Shown here piece by piece: positions 43,599-52,113 of a DNA stretch of 64,000 nt (within the stretch, counting starts at the first letter, position 1; each line of letters opens with the position of its first letter). The DNA is from Cellulomonas gelida. Its GTDB lineage: Bacteria; Actinomycetota; Actinomycetes; Actinomycetales; Cellulomonadaceae. Both the position numbers and the translations under genes were made by a program. The notes beneath the pieces were generated by a model, which worked only from the letters and a program-made list of their open reading frames with translations, was not told where the DNA came from and did no database searches. Location: positions 1 to 64,000 of the forward strand of contig NZ_BJLQ01000009.1 in assembly GCF_006538725.1 (NCBI RefSeq), read 5' to 3'.

Positions 43599-46500
43599 TC
43601 AGCCGTTCAGGCAGCCGGGACCGAGCAGCGCCTTGAGGTCACCGAACAGCGAGGGGTTGCGCGTGACGCGCAGGCCGTCGTCGAGACGCATCACCGTGGC
43701 GCGCCCCGGCTGCGTGAGCCTCAGGTGCACCTCGGTGACCCCGGGGTGGGTCCCGAGCACCTCCTTGAGGCGCTCCACCACCGGCACGGTGCACCGCGCG
43801 ACGGGCAGCGTCACGACCACGGGCGCGTCGGCCGCGACGTTGACGTCCGGCAGCGTGACCTCCATGGCCTGCAGCTGCATGGTCTCGTCGCGGCGCCGCA
43901 CGCGGCCCTTGAGCACGACGACCGCGTCCTCGGCGAGCACGGTCGAGTAGGCGACGTAGGTCTCGCCGAAGAACATGACCTCGACCGAGCCCTCCATGTC
44001 CTCGAGCGTGACCGCGGCCCACGCGTTGCCCTGCTTGGACATCTTGCGCTGCAGGCTCGTGATGAGGCCGGCGACCACGACCGTCGAGCCGTCGGGGCGC
44101 AGCTCGTCGGCGTTGAGCGTCGCGATCGAGACGTCCGCCGCCTGCGCGAGCACGTGCTCGAGGCCGGACAACGGGTGGTCCGAGACGTACAGGCCGAGCA
44201 TCTCGCGCTCGAACGCGAGGCGCTGCTTCTTGTCCCAGTCCGGCAGGTCGGGGATCGCGATCTGGAACCCGGGGTCGTCGTCCCCGCCGAACACGTCGGC
44301 GAACAGGTCGAACTGGCCCTCGGCTTCCTTGCGCTTGACGCCGATGACCGCGTCCACGGCCTGCTCGTGGATCAGCAGCAGCGCCTTGCGCGGGTGGCCC
44401 AGCGAGTCGAACGCGCCGGCCTTGATGAGCGACTCGATCGTCCGCTTGTTGCACACGACCGCCGGCACCTTGTCCAGGAAGTCGGTGAACGACGCGTACG
44501 GGCCCTTCTCCTCACGCGTGCGCACGATCGCGTCGACCACGTTCGCGCCGACGTTGCGGATCGCCGTGAGGCCGAACCGGATGTCGACCCCGACCGCGGT
44601 GAAGTTCGCCGCCGACGAGTTCACGTCGGGCGGCAGCACGGTGATGCCCATGCGGCGGCACTCGCCCAGGTACAGCGCCGACTTGTCCTTGTCGTCGCGC
44701 ACGCTCGTGAGCAGCGCGGCCATGTACTCGCCCGGGTAGTGGGCCTTGAGGAAGGCCGTCCAGTACGAGACGAGGCCGTACGCCGCGGTGTGGGCCTTGT
44801 TGAACGCGTAGTCGGCGAACGACTCGAGGACGTTCCACAACGCCTGCTGCGCGGCCTTCGAGAACCCGCGCTCGGTCATCCCGCCGAAGAAGTCGGCCTG
44901 CTGCTTGTCGAGCTCCGACTTCTTCTTCTTGCCCATGGCGCGCCGCAGCACGTCGGCCTGGCCGAGCGTGAAGCCGGCGACCTTCTGGGCCGTGGCCATG
45001 ACCTGCTCCTGGTACACGATCAGGCCGTACGTCGAGCCCAGGATCTCCGAGAGCGGCTCCTCGAGCTCGGGATGGATCGGCGTGATCTCCTGCTGCCCGT
45101 TCTTGCGCAGCGCGTAGTTCGTGTGCGAGTTCACGCCCATCGGGCCGGGGCGGTACAGCGCCAGGACCGCGGAGATGTCCTCGAAGTTGTCCGGCTTCAT
45201 CAGGCGCAGGAGCGAGCGCATCGGGCCGCCGTCGAGCTGGAACACCCCGAGCGTGTCGCCGCGCGACAGGAGCTGGTAGCTCTCGGGGTCGTCGAGCTCG
45301 AGCTCCTCGAGGACCAGCGGGTCCTTGCCGTTCATCTCGATGTTCTCGAGCGCGTCGTCGAGGATCGTCAGGTTCCGCAGCCCGAGGAAGTCCATCTTGA
45401 TCAGGCCGAGGCCCTCACAGGTGGGGTAGTCGAACTGCGTGATGACCGCGCCGTCCTGCGGGCGGCGCATGATCGGGATGATGTCGATGAGCGGGTCGCT
45501 CGACATGATCACGCCGGCGGCGTGCACGCCCCACTGCCGCTTCAGGCCCTCGATGCCCTTGGCGAGCTCGACGACGCGCTGCGCGTCGGGGTCCGCCGCG
45601 TGGACCTGGCGGAACTCCTCGGCTTCGTTGTACCGCGGGTCGGCCGGATCGAAGATGCCCGTGAGGCTGATGTCCTTGCCCATGATCGCGGGCGGCATCG
45701 CCTTGGTGAGCTTCTCCCCCATCGCGAACGGGAAGCCCAGGAGCCGCGAGGAGTCCTTGAGCGCCTGCTTGGCCTTGATGGTGCCGTAGGTGACGATCTG
45801 CGCGACGCGGTCCTCGCCGTACTTCTCGGTCACGTACCGGATGACCTCGCCACGCCGACGCTCGTCGAAGTCGACGTCGAAGTCGGGCATCGAGACGCGG
45901 TCCGGGTTGAGGAACCGCTCGAAGATCAGTCCGTGCCGCAGCGGGTCGAGGTCGGTGATCCGCATCGCGTACGCGGCCATCGACCCGGCGCCCGAGCCAC
46001 GGCCCGGGCCGACGCGGATCCCGTTGTTCTTGGCCCAGTTGATGAAGTCGGCGACCACGAGGAAGTACCCCGGGAAGCCCATCTGCGTGATGACGCCGGT
46101 CTCGTAGTCCGCCTGCTTGCGCACGTCGTCGGGGATGCCGCCCGGGTACCGCTCGTGCAGCCCGGTCTCGACCTCCTTGACGAACCAGCTCGTCTCGTCC
46201 TCCCCCGGCGGGCAGGGGTAGTTCGGCATGTAGTTGGCCTTGGTGTTGAACGACACCTCGCACTGCTCGGCGATGCGCAGCGTGTTGTCGCACGCCTCCG
46301 GCAGCTCGGCCCAGATGCGGCGCATCTCCTGCGCCGACTTCACGTAGTAGCCGGAACCCTCGAAGGCGAACCGGTTGCCGCCCTGCTCGTAGGTGGGCTC
46401 GGTGAGCGCCGAGCCCGAGTTGATCGCCAGGAGCGCCTCCTGCGAGGACGCGTCCTCCTCCCGCACGTAGTGCAGGTCGTTGGTCGCCACGAGCGGCGCG

Positions 46501-47162
46501 CCGATCGTCTCGGCCAGCCGCAGCAGGTCCTTGAAGACGCGGGTCTCGATGTCGAGACCGTGGTCCATCAGCTCGACGTAGAAGTACTCCTTGCCGAAGA
46601 TGTCCTGCAGCTCGCCCGCGGCCTGCACCGCCTCGTCCCACTGCCCGAGGCGCAGACGCGTCTGCACCTCGCCCGACGGGCACCCCGTGGTCGCGATCAG
46701 CCCCTTGCCGTACGTCTGCAGCAGGTCGCGGTCCATGCGGGGCCACTTGCCCATCTGGCCGTCGAGCGACGCGAGCGAGCTTGCCCGGAACAGGTTCAGC
46801 AGACCCTCGTTGTTCCGGGCCAGCAGCGTCATGTGCGTGTACGAGCCGCGGGCCGAGACGTCGTCGCTCTCCTGGCCCTGCTGACCGAACCGCACGCGCG
46901 TCTGGTCGAACCGGCTCGTGCCGGGGGTGACGTACGCCTCGATGCCGATGATCGGCTTGATGCCGGCGGACGTGGCCTTCGACCAGAAGTCGAACGCCCC
47001 GAACAGGTACCCGTGGTCCGTGGTGGCGATCGCGGTCTGGCCGAGGCGTCCGACCTCGGCGAACAGCGGCGACAGCCGAGCGGCACCGTCGAGCATCGAG
47101 TACTCGGTGTGCACGTGGAGGTGGACGAACGACGAGTCCTGCACTGCTGATCCGGCTGCCAC
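43599..47162 (-). CDS. dnaE: DNA polymerase III alpha subunit
   Basis: Replicative DNA polymerase of 1,187 residues. The N-terminal PHP domain begins FVHLHVHTEYSMLDGAARL and retains many histidines. The C-family polymerase core has the metal-binding Asp cluster PDFDVDFDERRRGEVIRYV near residue 425 and the third acidic region DFLGLRNLTILD. The helix-hairpin-helix region follows, then the OB-fold (VVVAGLITSLQRKMSKQGNAWAAVTLED near residue 1030). The GTG at 47162 is six bases after TAGACT, again a leaderless arrangement. This is the DnaE1 type by length and layout. Confidence 0.97.
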   Translation of the reverse strand: MAAGSAVQDSSFVHLHVHTEYSMLDGAARLSPLFAEVGRLGQTAIATTDHGYLFGAFDFWSKATSAGIKPIIGIEAYVTPGTSRFDQTRVRFGQQGQESDDVSARGSYTHMTLLARNNEGLLNLFRASSLASLDGQMGKWPRMDRDLLQTYGKGLIATTGCPSGEVQTRLRLGQWDEAVQAAGELQDIFGKEYFYVELMDHGLDIETRVFKDLLRLAETIGAPLVATNDLHYVREEDASSQEALLAINSGSALTEPTYEQGGNRFAFEGSGYYVKSAQEMRRIWAELPEACDNTLRIAEQCEVSFNTKANYMPNYPCPPGEDETSWFVKEVETGLHERYPGGIPDDVRKQADYETGVITQMGFPGYFLVVADFINWAKNNGIRVGPGRGSGAGSMAAYAMRITDLDPLRHGLIFERFLNPDRVSMPDFDVDFDERRRGEVIRYVTEKYGEDRVAQIVTYGTIKAKQALKDSSRLLGFPFAMGEKLTKAMPPAIMGKDISLTGIFDPADPRYNEAEEFRQVHAADPDAQRVVELAKGIEGLKRQWGVHAAGVIMSSDPLIDIIPIMRRPQDGAVITQFDYPTCEGLGLIKMDFLGLRNLTILDDALENIEMNGKDPLVLEELELDDPESYQLLSRGDTLGVFQLDGGPMRSLLRLMKPDNFEDISAVLALYRPGPMGVNSHTNYALRKNGQQEITPIHPELEEPLSEILGSTYGLIVYQEQVMATAQKVAGFTLGQADVLRRAMGKKKKSELDKQQADFFGGMTERGFSKAAQQALWNVLESFADYAFNKAHTAAYGLVSYWTAFLKAHYPGEYMAALLTSVRDDKDKSALYLGECRRMGITVLPPDVNSSAANFTAVGVDIRFGLTAIRNVGANVVDAIVRTREEKGPYASFTDFLDKVPAVVCNKRTIESLIKAGAFDSLGHPRKALLLIHEQAVDAVIGVKRKEAEGQFDLFADVFGGDDDPGFQIAIPDLPDWDKKQRLAFEREMLGLYVSDHPLSGLEHVLAQAADVSIATLNADELRPDGSTVVVAGLITSLQRKMSKQGNAWAAVTLEDMEGSVEVMFFGETYVAYSTVLAEDAVVVLKGRVRRRDETMQLQAMEVTLPDVNVAADAPVVVTLPVARCTVPVVERLKEVLGTHPGVTEVHLRLTQPGRATVMRLDDGLRVTRNPSLFGDLKALLGPGCLNG

Positions 47163-47168
47163 GCAGCG

Positions 47169-47174
47169 AGTCTA
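47169..47174 (-). promoter_or_regulatory. -10 element of a leaderless promoter, dnaE
   Basis: TAGACT (minus strand) lies six bases before the dnaE GTG. A GGGAC/GTCCC inverted repeat lies a few bases further upstream (47185-47195). Confidence 0.6.
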
Positions 47175-47203
47175 GGTCGCCCCGGGGACAGTCCCGCCCA
47201 GGC

Positions 47204-48139
47204 TCAGCGGTAGCCGGCGGAGATCACGTCGAGCGCGTGCTGCAGGTCCTGCGGGTACCCGCTCTCGACCTCGAGCCACTCCCCGGTGCCGGGGTGCTCG
47301 AACCCCAGGCGGACGGCGTGCAGCCATTGCCGCTCGAGCCCCGCGCGCTGCGCGAGCGCCGGGTCGGCGCCGTACGTGAGATCGCCCACGCACGGGTGCC
47401 GCAGCGCCGAGAAGTGCACGCGGATCTGGTGCGTGCGGCCCGTCTCGAGGTGCACCTCGACGAGCGACGCCGCCGGGAACGCCTCGAGCAGCTCGTAGTG
47501 CGTGACCGACGGCTTGCCGCTCGCCGTGACGGCGAACTTCCAGTCCTGGCTGGGGTGCCGCCCGATGGGCGCGTCGATCGTGCCCGTCGTCGGCTCGGGG
47601 TGGCCCTGCACGAGCGCGTGGTAGACCTTCTCGACCGTGCGCTCCTTGAACGCGCGCTTGAGCACGGTGTACGCGTGCTCGCTCTTCGCGACGACCATGA
47701 GACCGCTCGTGCCGACGTCCAGCCGGTGCACGACGCCCTGCCGCTCGGCGGCGCCCGACGTCGAGATCCGGTAGCCCGCCGCGGCCAGCGCGCCGACGAC
47801 GGTCGGCCCCGTCCAGCCCGGTGACGGGTGGGCGGCCACGCCCACCGGCTTGTCGATCACCACGACGTCGTCGTCGTCGTACACGATCCCCATGCCCGGC
47901 ACCGGCTCAGCCACGACCTCGACCGCAGGCGACGCCACCGACGGGATCTCGACCTGGAGCCACGCACCGGCCGGCAGCCGGTCCGACTTGCCCACGGGCT
48001 TGCCATCGAGCAGCACGCCGCCCGCCTCGGCGATCTCGGCCGCGCGGGTGCGGGACACGCCCAGCAGTCGGGACAGACCCGCGTCGACCCGCTCTCCCGC
48101 GAGGCCGTCCGGCACCGGGAGGCTGCGCACGTCAGCCAC
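47204..48139 (-). CDS. rluD: RluA/RluD-family pseudouridine synthase
   Basis: Converts uridines of 23S rRNA to pseudouridine. The 311-residue protein has an N-terminal S4 domain ([29 protein letters not shown]) and the RluA catalytic core with the essential Asp in [17 protein letters not shown], followed by [18 protein letters not shown]. The GTG at 48139 overlaps the lspA stop by eight bases (GTGGCTGA). Exact target uridines cannot be read from sequence; the symbol reflects family and gene context. Confidence 0.92.
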   Translation of the reverse strand: MADVRSLPVPDGLAGERVDAGLSRLLGVSRTRAAEIAEAGGVLLDGKPVGKSDRLPAGAWLQVEIPSVASPAVEVVAEPVPGMGIVYDDDDVVVIDKPVGVAAHPSPGWTGPTVVGALAAAGYRISTSGAAERQGVVHRLDVGTSGLMVVAKSEHAYTVLKRAFKERTVEKVYHALVQGHPEPTTGTIDAPIGRHPSQDWKFAVTASGKPSVTHYELLEAFPAASLVEVHLETGRTHQIRVHFSALRHPCVGDLTYGADPALAQRAGLERQWLHAVRLGFEHPGTGEWLEVESGYPQDLQHALDVISAGYR

Positions 48140-48890
48140 GAGCGCTGCCGTCCGCGTCCGCGTCGTCGGCGTGCCCGGCACCGGGCTCGCCGTCGGACTC
48201 GCCGTCCGCATCGTCCGCGAGATCGTGGTCGCGCGTCCCGTCGACACCCACGCCGCGCGCGACGAGCAGCACGACGAGACCCGCGGCCACGACGATCGCG
48301 ATGTCCGCGACGTTGCCCACGAACCAGTCCACGTACGCGATGAAGTCGATCACGTGCCCGCGCGCGAACCCGGGCTCACGCACGAGCCGGTCGACGAGGT
48401 TGCCGAGCGCGCCGCCGAGCAGCAGGCCGAGCGCGACCGCCCAGGTCGTGGACCCGAGCCGGCGAGCGACCCGCACGAGCACCACGACGACCGCCACGGC
48501 GACGAGCGTGAGGACCCAGGTCATCCCGGTCGCGATCGAGAGCGCCGCACCGGGGTTGAACACGAGCTGGAGACCGAGCAGGTCCCCGATCAGCTCGCGC
48601 CGCTCGCCGTCGAGCGTCGCGATCGCCCAGGCCTTGCTGAGCTGGTCGAGGACGAGGACACCCCCGGCGATGGACACGAGCAGCGCGACCAGGCGCCGAC
48701 GGCGACGCTCGTCGGCGGGACGTCCGTGCGCCGCGCGCTCGGCGCCGGCGTCGTCGGCGACGTCCGCGTCGCCCGCCACGTCAGCGTCCAGCGGGTCGCT
48801 CGTCGGCACCGCCCGGTCGGTCGTGGGCTCGGTCGGCGTCGCCGGGGCGACGTCGGTCGTCTCGTCCCCGTCGGGGAGGGTGGAAGGCAC
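48132..48890 (-). CDS. lspA: lipoprotein signal peptidase with acidic extensions
   Basis: Membrane aspartyl peptidase that removes signal peptides from prolipoproteins. Family motifs are present: DQLSKAWA in the first helix, [10 protein letters not shown], and the two catalytic Asp residues in GNLVDRLV and VGNVADIAI. Four transmembrane helices span about residues 66-210. The 252-residue length is well above the usual 160-200 because of an acidic, Thr/Asp/Ala-rich N-terminal extension of about 65 residues and an acidic C-terminal tail of about 35. The GTG at 48890 follows TAGACT by six bases, supporting this long start. Confidence 0.94.
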   Translation of the reverse strand: MPSTLPDGDETTDVAPATPTEPTTDRAVPTSDPLDADVAGDADVADDAGAERAAHGRPADERRRRRLVALLVSIAGGVLVLDQLSKAWAIATLDGERRELIGDLLGLQLVFNPGAALSIATGMTWVLTLVAVAVVVVLVRVARRLGSTTWAVALGLLLGGALGNLVDRLVREPGFARGHVIDFIAYVDWFVGNVADIAIVVAAGLVVLLVARGVGVDGTRDHDLADDADGESDGEPGAGHADDADADGSARG

Positions 48891-48896
48891 CGCAGG

Positions 48897-48902
48897 AGTC
48901 TA
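48897..48902 (-). promoter_or_regulatory. -10 element of a leaderless promoter, lspA
   Basis: TAGACT (minus strand) lies six bases before the lspA GTG and shows that the acidic N-terminal extension is probably real. Confidence 0.55.
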
Positions 48903-48935
48903 CGGTCGCGGCACGCGGCGGGACGCCGAGGTCCG

Positions 48936-49394
48936 TCAGCGACGCTCTTCGCGCTGCTTGCACTCGACGCACAGGGTCGCGCGCGGGAACGCCTGCAGGC
49001 GTGCCTTGCCGATCGCCTTGCCGCACGACTCGCAGGTCGCGAACGTGCCGGCGCTGATCCGGGCCAGCGCGTGCTGCGTCTGGCTGAGCATGTCGCGCGT
49101 GTTGTTCACGAGCGTGAGCTCCTGCTCGCGCTCGAGCGCCGACGAGCCGGAGTCGGCCTGGTCGTCGCCCGCGCCGTCGCCCGAGTTGCGCAGCAGGTCC
49201 GAGAGCTCGGCGTCCGCGGACGCGAGCTCGCTCGAGAGCCGGTCCACGTCGGACGCGAGCTCGTCGGCGACGTCGCGCACCTCGCGCGCGGTCCACGGCT
49301 TCTCGCCCTCGCGGACGGGGAAGAGCTTCGCGAGACGCGCGAGCTCCTTGGCGTCGTCCGGAACGACGACGGTGCTGAGCGAGTCGTTCGCCAC
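48936..49394 (-). CDS. DksA/TraR-type zinc-finger protein
   Basis: A 152-residue cytoplasmic protein with a coiled-coil stretch (ELASDVDRLSSELASADAELSDLL) and a C-terminal four-Cys zinc finger, CESCGKAIGKARLQAFPRATLCVEC, the mark of the DksA/TraR family, which acts on RNA polymerase or as a general regulator. The acidic tip residues that make E. coli DksA work with ppGpp are not clearly present, so a DksA-like action is uncertain. GTG at 49394 with AGGGGG seven bases upstream and a TTGTGC-N17-TACAGT promoter. Lies between divIVA and lspA, as in related genomes. Confidence 0.85.
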   Translation of the reverse strand: MANDSLSTVVVPDDAKELARLAKLFPVREGEKPWTAREVRDVADELASDVDRLSSELASADAELSDLLRNSGDGAGDDQADSGSSALEREQELTLVNNTRDMLSQTQHALARISAGTFATCESCGKAIGKARLQAFPRATLCVECKQREERR

Positions 49395-49424
49395 GGCTGG
49401 GCCCCCTGTCAGTGAAGTCACGTG

Positions 49425-49453
49425 ACTGTAGACGTGCATACGGCGCCGCACAA
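49425..49453 (-). promoter_or_regulatory. promoter of the DksA/TraR-type gene
   Basis: TTGTGC (49448-49453) and TACAGT (49425-49430) on the minus strand, with 17 bases between them. The -35 directly follows the divIVA terminator stem. The transcript would begin about 25 bases before the GTG, leaving room for the AGGGGG site. Confidence 0.55.
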
Positions 49454-49487
49454 CACGACACGCCGGGTGAAGACCCGGCGTGTCGTG
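49454..49487 (-). terminator. strong terminator hairpin downstream of divIVA
   Basis: A perfect 14-bp stem (49454-49467 with 49474-49487) with a six-base loop, followed in the minus direction by TTGTGC. It separates divIVA from the DksA-type gene. Confidence 0.8.
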
Positions 49488-49544
49488 GCGCTGACCAGCG
49501 CGAACGACGGCAGTACCCCGGCTGCCGTCCGCGTGCCAGCGAGT

Positions 49545-49562
49545 CGCCCGCTCGTGCGGGCG
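49545..49562 (-). terminator. first hairpin after divIVA
   Basis: A 7-bp stem, CGCCCGC with GCGGGCG, has a four-base loop and starts 15 bases after the divIVA stop. Another 7-bp hairpin lies at 49507-49528. With the 14-bp stem further on, three hairpins follow divIVA. Confidence 0.5.
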
Positions 49563-49577
49563 AGTGCGAACGATGGA

Positions 49578-50252
49578 CTACAGGTTGTGGCCCTCGCCGA
49601 CCGGCTGGGCCGCCGACGAGCGCGGCGGGAGCGCGTTGCCGCGGTTGTCGAGGTCACCGAGCAGGTTCTCGAGGTAGCTCTTGAGGCGCGTCCGGTAGTC
49701 GCGCTCGAACACGCGCAGCTCGTCGATCTTGCGCTCGAGGAGCGACCGCTCCTGCTCGAGCTGGCCGAGCGTGCGCTGCGACGTCTCCTCCGCCTCGCGG
49801 ACGATCCGGTTCGCCTGGCTCTTCGCCTCGCCGACGAGGCGCTCGGACTCCTCCTGGCCGCTGCGGACGTAGTCGTCGTGCAGCTTCTGCGCGAGCTGGA
49901 GCATGCCGGTCGCGGACTCGGGCTCGCTCGTGCGCACCGGGCCGGCCGAGACGGCGGCGGGGACGGGCGCGGGCGCCGCCACGACAGGGGCGGGCTCGGG
50001 AGCGGGCTCGGGCTTCGGCGGCGCGACGGGCGCGGCCACCGACTGCTGGGCGCCGGCGCGGCTCAGCTCGGCGATGCGGCGCTCGGCCGCCGCGAGCTTG
50101 GTCTTGAGGTCCTCGTTCTCGCCCTGGAGGTCACGCAGGGTGTTGACCACCTCGTCGAGGAAGTCGTCGACCTCGTCCTGGTCGTATCCCTCACGGAACT
50201 TCGTCGCCTGGAACTTCTTGTTCAGGACGTCGTCTGCGGTCAGCAGTGCCAT
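49578..50252 (-). CDS. divIVA: DivIVA/Wag31 polar growth protein
   Basis: Coiled-coil protein that gathers at curved membrane and organises polar wall growth in actinobacteria. The 224-residue product begins MALLTADDVLNKKFQATKFREGYDQDEVDDFLDEV, the conserved DivIVA N-domain, then coiled coil (about 40-65), a Pro/Ala-rich spacer (about 75-105), and a second long coiled coil (about 112-200). The ATG at 50252 has GAGGTGA five bases upstream. Essential in most relatives. Three downstream hairpins end its transcript. Confidence 0.95.
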   Translation of the reverse strand: MALLTADDVLNKKFQATKFREGYDQDEVDDFLDEVVNTLRDLQGENEDLKTKLAAAERRIAELSRAGAQQSVAAPVAPPKPEPAPEPAPVVAAPAPVPAAVSAGPVRTSEPESATGMLQLAQKLHDDYVRSGQEESERLVGEAKSQANRIVREAEETSQRTLGQLEQERSLLERKIDELRVFERDYRTRLKSYLENLLGDLDNRGNALPPRSSAAQPVGEGHNL

Positions 50253-50377
50253 CGTCGTCACCTCGTTCGGGTAGTGCGGGGTAGGTATAGCTGCGGTCGG
50301 CGCTCACTCGCCCACCTCGGCCACCGTAGCGGACAACGCCCGACGTCGACGGTAGACGTCACGCGTCTGGCGGGAAC

Positions 50378-50674
50378 CTAGAGCTGCGCGGCGATGCTGG
50401 GCAGCAGCGACAGCAGGAAGCTGCAGCCGATGAACAGCACCAGGAACGCCAGGTCGAGGCGGACCGGACCGATGGTCACGGGCGGCAGGATCCGCCGCAG
50501 CGCACGCAGCGGCGGATCCGTCACCGTGTAGGTGGCCTCCGCGATCACCAGCACCGCCCCACGGGGCCGCCACTCGCGCGCGAAGAACATGACCCAGTCC
50601 AGGATCAGCCGGACGAGCAGGAACAGGAAGAAGACGAAGACGACGAACGTCAGCAGCTGCAGGACGAGGGCCAC
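50378..50674 (-). CDS. YggT-family membrane protein
   Basis: A 98-residue protein with two hydrophobic segments (about 5-30 and 72-95) flanking a short conserved loop, REWRPRG to TDPPLRALRRILPP, typical of YggT. Function is not established, though the family is repeatedly found with division genes. The GTG at 50674 is three bases after the sepF stop, so it is probably co-translated with sepF. Confidence 0.88.
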   Translation of the reverse strand: MALVLQLLTFVVFVFFLFLLVRLILDWVMFFAREWRPRGAVLVIAEATYTVTDPPLRALRRILPPVTIGPVRLDLAFLVLFIGCSFLLSLLPSIAAQL

Positions 50675-50677
50675 GCG

Positions 50678-51151
50678 TCAGCTCTGGTTGTAGAAGCCCG
50701 GACGACCGTTGCCGGTCGCGGGCGCCTCGCCGCCCGAGACCTCGACGTGCGCCGGCGAGAGCAGGAAGACCTTGTTGGTCACGCGCTCGATCGCTCCGTG
50801 CAGCCCGAAGATGAGGCCGGCCGAGAAGTCGACGAGCCGCTTGGCGTCCGCGTCGTCCATGTCGGTGAGGTTCATGATCACCGGGGTGCCCTCGCGGAAC
50901 GCCTCGCCGATCTTGCGCGCGTCGTTGTAGGACCGCGGGTGGATCGTCGTGATGCGACGCAGCTCGGCCGCCGGGGCCGCGTGCTCGACGGCCGCGACGC
51001 GGGTCGGGCGGAACGGCGTGACCTGGGCCTCGTGCTCCTCGTGCTCCATGGGCGCGTCCGTCCCCTCGTACTCGTCGAGGTACTCACCGTTCTCGGCGTG
51101 GTCGTCGGCCAGGCCCAGGTACAGCATCGTCTTGCGCAGCGCTCCGGCCAT
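50678..51151 (-). CDS. sepF: cell-division protein SepF
   Basis: Membrane-associated FtsZ partner that helps anchor the Z ring, important in actinobacteria, which lack FtsA. The 157-residue protein has an N-terminal amphipathic segment ([11 protein letters not shown]), an acidic linker, and the SepF core with [46 protein letters not shown] and [12 protein letters not shown]. The ATG at 51151 follows GGGGGAGGAG. A TAGCGT -10 candidate lies about 105 bases upstream. Confidence 0.94.
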   Translation of the reverse strand: MAGALRKTMLYLGLADDHAENGEYLDEYEGTDAPMEHEEHEAQVTPFRPTRVAAVEHAAPAAELRRITTIHPRSYNDARKIGEAFREGTPVIMNLTDMDDADAKRLVDFSAGLIFGLHGAIERVTNKVFLLSPAHVEVSGGEAPATGNGRPGFYNQS

Positions 51152-51351
51152 GGCCCCGCTCCTCCCCCGGACATCGTCCGGACCAGCTCGTCGGACCCTC
51201 GACGCCGCAGCCCGTCACTGCGGCCGCGTGTCGCAGGCCCGTCTTCTCCGCTGGTCACGCTAGCAACGCCGTCCCTGTGCCTCCCGGCGCGACACGCCGA
51301 CATGCCTCCGTGTCAAGAGCAGATGTGCACAGGCGGCAGGGCGATCCGGTG
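51152..51351 (-). other. gene-free gap between pgeF and sepF
   Basis: In many actinobacteria a YggS-type PLP-binding gene lies here; none is present. The gap contains a perfect TTGACA on the minus strand (51311-51316) without a suitably spaced -10, and a TANNNT-type TAGCGT (51257-51262) that may start the sepF transcript. Confidence 0.5.
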
Positions 51352-52113
51352 TCAGACGAGGCGGACCACGCCCGCGAACCGACCGGTGCGCCCCGACCGG
51401 CGGTAGGAGAACAGCTCCGCGTCGCCCCACGTGTCGCGCGCCGACCGGCTCACGTGCGGCACGCCGGCCGCGCGCAGGACCGCCTCGACGCCCGCAGGCA
51501 GGTCGAGCGCGGGCGTCCCCCAGGCCGTGGTCGCCGCGGTCGGCGGGAGCACCGCCGCGACCTCGTCGCGCAGCTCGGCGGGGACCTCGTACGACGAGCC
51601 GGCGACCGACGGCCCGATCGCGGCACGGACCCGGGTGATGTCGCCGCCACGGGCCACGAGCGCGTCGAGCGCCGCCTGGACCACGCCGTCGAGCAGACCG
51701 CGCCGTCCCGCGTGCGCGGCGGCGACGACCCGCGCGACCGGGTCCGCGAGGAGCACGGGGACGCAGTCGGCGACGAGCACGGCCAGCGCGACGTCGTCCG
51801 CGCGCGTCACGAGCGCGTCCGCCGTGCCGACAGGCGCGAGCACGTCGTCGGGCAGCGCGTGCGCGCCGCTGACCTCGACGACGTCCGCGCCGTGCACCTG
51901 GTCGACGAACGCGACGCGGCAGCCCAGGCGCGCGGCGAGCCGTTCCCGGTTCGCCGCGACTGCGCGCGGATCGTCGCCCACGTGCGCGCCGAGGTCGAGG
52001 CTCTCGAACGGAGCCCGGCTCACCCCGCCGCGGCGGTCGGTGAATCCCGCGACGACGCCGGGGCCGAGATCGACCTCGTCGAGGTGGATCTCGGCCCCGG
52101 CGCGGGACGTCAC
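51352..52113 (-). CDS. pgeF: peptidoglycan editing factor / purine nucleoside phosphorylase-like protein
   Basis: A 253-residue member of the YfiH (DUF152) family, once called multicopper polyphenol oxidase. E. coli PgeF removes L-Ser from misbuilt UDP-MurNAc-Ser, and other members act on purine nucleosides. The metal-site residues are visible in [19 protein letters not shown] and [11 protein letters not shown]. Its GTG overlaps the ftsZ stop (GTGA), so it is made with FtsZ, consistent with a role in wall synthesis at division. Confidence 0.9.
   Translation of the reverse strand: MTSRAGAEIHLDEVDLGPGVVAGFTDRRGGVSRAPFESLDLGAHVGDDPRAVAANRERLAARLGCRVAFVDQVHGADVVEVSGAHALPDDVLAPVGTADALVTRADDVALAVLVADCVPVLLADPVARVVAAAHAGRRGLLDGVVQAALDALVARGGDITRVRAAIGPSVAGSSYEVPAELRDEVAAVLPPTAATTAWGTPALDLPAGVEAVLRAAGVPHVSRSARDTWGDAELFSYRRSGRTGRFAGVVRLV

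Noticed and set aside
43497..47150. A 1,217-codon open frame on the plus strand opposite dnaE
   Set aside because: It is the antisense shadow of dnaE in a GC-rich genome; composition is Arg/Val/Asp/His-rich with no family motif.
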